From positions 1 to 32,810 of IMG/VR virus record IMGVR_UViG_3300030430_002820: a stretch of 32,810 bases of DNA. One strand, 5' to 3'. This document shows, in pieces, positions 30,297 through 32,810 of this stretch. Position 1 is the first letter of the stretch. The number at the start of each line of letters is the position of its first letter. This DNA comes from a virus. Under the pieces are notes generated by a model that worked only from the letters and a program-made list of their open reading frames with translations, made no database searches and was not told where the DNA came from. A program made the position numbers and the translations under genes.

Positions 30297-30434
30297 TTAT
30301 CTACCCTGTCCTTTATATCTTTTTTTATAATTTTTACTGTGCTTGACTTTACTTGATTTTGTTTTGGCGTGTATGCCTTTTCTTTTACGTGATTTAGATT
30401 TATATATAGCTACTTCGTTTCTTTTCCTAGCCAT
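30297..30434 (-). CDS. Small highly basic protein, 45 aa
   Basis: A 46-codon frame, MARKRNEVAIYKSKSRKRKG then IHAKTKSSKVKHSKNYKKRY KGQGR, in which about 45% of residues are K or R. I recognise the motif IYKSKSRKRKGxHAKTKSSKxKxSKNY as a recurrent small basic protein of flavobacterial phages, often next to the lysis genes. It overlaps the holin stop by 8 nt. Could bind DNA, RNA or membranes. Start and frame are secure. Confidence 0.8.
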   Translation of the reverse strand: MARKRNEVAIYKSKSRKRKGIHAKTKSSKVKHSKNYKKRYKGQGR

Positions 30435-30888
30435 TACTCTTAAATATACTGGTAGCTTTTTCTGTAGTTCTGCCACCGAAGTAAGCTAAAACGCAAGCCA
30501 TCATAACTTTCTCAAATGTATCATTCCATACTTCTCCTATGTGAAAAGGTATTGAATCAATAGAGTCCAATATACCAGCAAAGCTAAATACCACAATGCA
30601 CCAAACAAGGATAAGAGGACGAACATTTTTGCTAAGCCAACTATCACTTGATGCATCAGCTTGCCATCTGTTTGTAACAGCTTCCATCTCTTTGTTTTGT
30701 TGTTCGTAAATAAGTTGTTGTAATTTAATTTTTTCTTCATTAGGTATTTTAGATTTAGTTATTTCTGCAATAGCTTCTTTAGGAGATGTTACTCCCTGTA
30801 ATACGCTTCCTAATGTTGGATTTACTAGGCCTGCAGCTCCTAGTAACATTTTACCTACTGTTGTATCTTTAAATTTCTTTTTAGGCAT
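30427..30888 (-). CDS. Holin (3-TM, GTA-type)
   Basis: A 153-residue membrane protein. The middle WQADASSDSWLSKNVRPLILVWCIVVFSFAGIL (residues about 75-107) is the signature of the GTA_holin_3TM family: RWxADxxSDSWLSxxxRPL followed by a membrane helix; a second helix (FEKVMMACVLAYFGGRTTEK) lies near 126-143. It would open the inner membrane so that the endolysin encoded directly upstream (8-nt overlap) reaches the wall. The N-terminal part (residues 1-70) is helical and cytoplasmic. Confidence 0.8.
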   Translation of the reverse strand: MPKKKFKDTTVGKMLLGAAGLVNPTLGSVLQGVTSPKEAIAEITKSKIPNEEKIKLQQLIYEQQNKEMEAVTNRWQADASSDSWLSKNVRPLILVWCIVVFSFAGILDSIDSIPFHIGEVWNDTFEKVMMACVLAYFGGRTTEKATSIFKSNG

Positions 30889-31351
30889 TTGTTATATCTA
30901 TATATTTAGTTTTACCGTCATGTCTTACGGCCTTAAGTATTTTATTTCTGTTCTTACTTTCACTTACATAACTTATGTGTAACCAATCTGGATTTTCTTC
31001 GTTGCCAAACTCCCATATCATTTGGTCAAAATCAAGATGTTCTTTTATATAATAAAACATCTCGGCATTTGTTTTATAACCATATACATCATCTATATCT
31101 ATTGCAGCTCCGTTTTTGCATGTATGTTGACTGCTTGTCTTAGAACCTATAGCAACACATAATTCTGGACTTCTATAAAAGCTTGTAATCTTTATTGGGC
31201 CACCAACCCACTCTCTTAGTGGTTCAAACAACCAATGAGCAAGTAGTTTCATATTCCCTAATGCATTTCCGTTTGGTGTGTTGTCTATACCTAATCTAAG
31301 TGCTGTAACACTTTTAGTTGCTTCTTTTTCGGATATATGTTCTGAAATCAT
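30881..31351 (-). CDS. Endolysin, M15 family peptidase
   Basis: A 156-residue zinc peptidase of the M15_3 (D-Ala-D-Ala carboxypeptidase/endopeptidase) type. Metal ligands: His76 in SSQHTCKNG, Asp85 or Asp87 in GAAIDID, and His125 in WLHISY. A structural NPDW precedes the last His. It cuts peptidoglycan peptides at lysis. No signal peptide, so release depends on the holin. Length is normal for the family. Confidence 0.9.
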   Translation of the reverse strand: MISEHISEKEATKSVTALRLGIDNTPNGNALGNMKLLAHWLFEPLREWVGGPIKITSFYRSPELCVAIGSKTSSQHTCKNGAAIDIDDVYGYKTNAEMFYYIKEHLDFDQMIWEFGNEENPDWLHISYVSESKNRNKILKAVRHDGKTKYIDITNA

Positions 31352-31357
31352 AACTTA

Positions 31358-31693
31358 TCAATTTGTTGAAACTCTACGAAATCTACTGCTATTTATAACT
31401 TCTTGTAGTTCTGATACAGGTACATCTATAGATAATGATATACCACCATCCCATCTACCAACTAAATTTCTATCTCTATATATAAATATTACAGGAACTG
31501 ATTTTATTTGATTTTTTATACTTGCTTTTTGTTCCTCAAGTAATGCAGTTACAATTTTTGCGCCTTTTATTTTATTTAGATGCTTATAATCGTTCTTATA
31601 ATTCCAAGAACTATTTATGTGTAAAACTGTGTACTCTTGCGTACTAGCGATTGCATATACAAATAACGCAATGAGGACAAATATTTGTTTCAT
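31358..31693 (-). CDS. Secreted thioredoxin-like protein, 111 aa
   Basis: The signal peptide MKQIFVLIALFVYAIASTQ is followed by a mature domain with a thioredoxin-like plan: YTVLHINSSWN, a helix (KIVTALLEEQKASI), then SVPVIFIYRDRNLVGRWDGGIS, where VP is the usual cis-proline site and the following strand and GG turn fit. The CxxC redox motif is absent: the place where it would be expected reads SSWN. A periplasmic binding or lysis-related role is possible. It is inserted between the endolysin and the spanin-like gene, with ATGA overlap. Confidence 0.6.
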   Translation of the reverse strand: MKQIFVLIALFVYAIASTQEYTVLHINSSWNYKNDYKHLNKIKGAKIVTALLEEQKASIKNQIKSVPVIFIYRDRNLVGRWDGGISLSIDVPVSELQEVINSSRFRRVSTN

Positions 31694-31977
31694 TTTTGTA
31701 TAATTTCATATAATTTTTCATCTATTTTATCTAGTTTTTCTGAGTTTTCTTTTACTTGTTCTGCTGTATTTTCTATTGTTTCCCTAATAAGCTGGTCTTT
31801 TAAATCATACTCTGTTCTTGTTAATTCTGGTTTAGGTAATTCTTTTGCAACATCTATTTCAGAATTTAAATCTGTGTACATCAAGGCAAGTGAAACTGCT
31901 CCAGCTATGACAATACCAATAGTTTTTAAATCTAAAGTTAGTTTTGTGTCTTCACCTATCTCACTTGGCTTCTTCAT
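31690..31977 (-). CDS. Membrane-anchored coiled-coil, spanin-like, 95 aa
   Basis: The N-terminal cytoplasmic part (MKKPSEIGEDTKLTLDLK) is followed by one transmembrane helix (TIGIVIAGAVSLALMYT, residues about 19-35) and a long coiled coil (residues 55-95, EQVKENSEKLDKIDEKLYEIIQ). This is the topology of an inner-membrane spanin, or of a holin accessory. The overlap with the secreted thioredoxin-like gene and the neighbouring endolysin fit a lysis role. Confidence 0.6.
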   Translation of the reverse strand: MKKPSEIGEDTKLTLDLKTIGIVIAGAVSLALMYTDLNSEIDVAKELPKPELTRTEYDLKDQLIRETIENTAEQVKENSEKLDKIDEKLYEIIQK

Positions 31978-31986
31978 AATATTAGA

Positions 31987-32220
31987 TTATTTTTCTTCTT
32001 TTATTTCTTCATAAGAGCCATCTTCTAAATTTATGTTTACTTTACCATAAATATCTTCAAGGCCCTTCATGATGTTATTATTTTCTTCAACTAAAACGTC
32101 TTGTGCTTTAAGTAATTCTTGTTTTCTTATTACTAAAACACCTAAGTCGTTTCTAACAGCAGCAAATTTTTTTTGCATGTCAAGTATTTGATTTAATTCT
32201 TCTTCTTTAATTTTATTCAT
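31987..32220 (-). CDS. Coiled-coil protein, 77 aa
   Basis: MNKIKEEELNQILDMQKKFAAVRNDLGVLVIRKQELLKAQDVLVEENNNIMKGLEDIYGKVNINLEDGSYEEIKEEK is helical with heptads in residues 5-55 and an acidic tail. It lacks a membrane segment. Small coiled-coil proteins of this kind, ending in GKVNINLEDG-type text, are common near the lysis genes of marine phages; function unknown. It has a well-formed promoter just upstream (32238-32270). Confidence 0.65.
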   Translation of the reverse strand: MNKIKEEELNQILDMQKKFAAVRNDLGVLVIRKQELLKAQDVLVEENNNIMKGLEDIYGKVNINLEDGSYEEIKEEK

Positions 32221-32237
32221 AATATTAGATTTATAAT

Positions 32238-32270
32238 CAAATATAGTAAATTACCAGTCAGGACGCAAAA
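32238..32270 (-). promoter_or_regulatory. Bacteroidetes-type promoter for lysis operon
   Basis: Minus strand TTTTG (32270-32266), 20-nt spacer, TATATTTG (32245-32238). Matches TTTG-N19/20-TAnnTTTG. It lies within the last codons of the 106-residue gene and 18 nt before the ATG at 32220, so it can drive the coiled-coil and lysis genes separately. Confidence 0.7.
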
Positions 32271-32571
32271 CCACGTCAACTGGTTTTTCTAACAATGCAA
32301 TTTGATTTGATAAATCTTCTTTCATTCTATCTACATCTAAGCCAGCTTCAAGCCAACTTTCAACGTCAGACTTTTGTAACTTGTCATATTCAATAAAATT
32401 ATCTTTATCATATTCTACACTATATGTTCCAATCATATTAGATTTATAATCTCCTTTTTGTGCACGATAAGCCCAATGAACATTGTAAATAACATTGTCT
32501 TTTTTATCTTCTTTTATTTTTGCATCTAAAGCATGAATAGCCCAACTATAACTTATTTTTTTTTCTGCCAT
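32251..32571 (-). CDS. Small conserved phage protein, 106 aa (DUF7936-like)
   Basis: MAEKKISYSWAIHALDAKIKEDKKDNVIYNVHWAYRAQKG contains a strand pattern (VIYNVHWAYRAQKGDYKSNMIGTYSVEY) followed by FIEYDKLQKSDVESWLEAGLDVDRMKEDLSNQIALL. It resembles a small protein found beside tail fibre genes in marine phages, including cyanophages (I recall DUF7936). Role unknown. It follows a partial structural gene by 53 nt. Confidence 0.6.
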   Translation of the reverse strand: MAEKKISYSWAIHALDAKIKEDKKDNVIYNVHWAYRAQKGDYKSNMIGTYSVEYDKDNFIEYDKLQKSDVESWLEAGLDVDRMKEDLSNQIALLEKPVDVVLRPDW

Positions 32572-32624
32572 CTTATATTAAATTTATATATAAGTAACTA
32601 ATTTGTTTTCAGTTGTTTGGTTAT

Positions 32625-32810
32625 TTAACAATTTTCTACTCCTGCAACACTTCCAGAAAATCCTCCTCCACCACCTAAAACTTCAGCTACTGTTCCTTCT
32701 GCTATTCCTGTTGATGGGTCAAATATTCTATAAAAACCAGCAGGTGCTTTTGTACTGCCAGTTTCACTTGTATATATAAAATCACCACTCACAGGCAAAG
32801 TGTTGCTTCC
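32625..32810 (-). CDS. C-terminal end of a structural protein, partial
   Basis: The minus-strand frame is open from the right edge to a TAA at 32625, giving 61 residues: GSNTLPVSGDFIYTSETGST, then KAPAGFYRIFDPSTGIAEGT and a glycine-rich end GGGGGFSGSVAGVENC. The FYRIxDPSTGxAEGTV stretch and the glycine-rich tail suggest a virion surface or tail protein. The N-terminal part is outside the window. It may belong to a separate gene or to the fibre that leaves the left edge if the contig is circular; joining the edges directly would put it out of frame by one base. Confidence 0.6.
   Translation of the reverse strand, partial: GSNTLPVSGDFIYTSETGSTKAPAGFYRIFDPSTGIAEGTVAEVLGGGGGFSGSVAGVENC

Noticed and set aside
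30537-30740. Minus-strand frame of 67 codons with a hydrophobic end
   Set aside because: Lies inside the holin gene in another frame and owes its hydrophobicity to the same membrane-coding bases.
1-32810. Integrase, CI-like repressor or attachment site indicating lysogeny
   Set aside because: No tyrosine or serine recombinase motifs or repressor gene seen on either strand in the window.

Overview
The window is most of a small tailed-phage genome (siphovirus-type gene set). Every gene I can support lies on the minus strand, so transcription runs from high to low coordinates. The DNA is very AT-rich, start codons have no Shine-Dalgarno sequence, and several intergenic gaps carry a Bacteroidetes-type promoter (TTTG, a spacer of about 19-20 nt, then TAnnTTTG). 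The protein families are those of phages of marine Flavobacteriia. No integrase, CI-type repressor or partition gene is visible, so a lytic lifestyle is likely but not proven.

Layout in the direction of transcription: (1) 32810-30297 holds the end of a structural protein, a small conserved protein and a lysis cassette (coiled-coil and spanin-like proteins, a secreted thioredoxin-like protein, an M15 peptidase endolysin, a 3-TM holin, a small basic protein), closed by a terminator. (2) 30126-24327 is the replication, recombination and regulation block: ERF annealing protein, SSB-like protein, winged-helix protein, primase-helicase, VRR-NUC nuclease, sigma-like factor, a second PD-(D/E)XK-like nuclease, a lipoprotein and a RecE-like exonuclease. 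(3) 24327-22076 holds small genes, an Nmad1/DUF1599 protein and the two terminase subunits. (4) 22024-18782 is a run of tiny genes, many coupled by ATGA overlaps, with a probable structured RNA and an AT-rich non-coding stretch rich in GGCC that may be an origin. (5) 18615-1 is the structural operon: tail assembly chaperone with a -1 frameshift, tail terminator-like protein, HK97-gp10-like protein, two large tail proteins, tape measure, protease, scaffold, decoration protein, major capsid protein, tail tube, portal, connector and a giant tail fibre that leaves the window at position 1.

The main results that an ordinary gene list would miss are: a programmed -1 frameshift at A AAA AAT in the tail chaperone gene; two clusters of the same dyad (TTACA-CTA-TGTAA, copies 17 bp apart) upstream of the structural operon and of the primase-helicase gene; a pseudoknot-capable RNA element at 20926-20987; an array of GGCC sites spaced 22-32 bp apart with a DnaA-box-like sequence; and eleven genes of 56 codons or fewer, plus one of 57 codons or fewer, that sit in the apparent gaps.

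All functional assignments are from motif and family recognition by eye; no database search was run.
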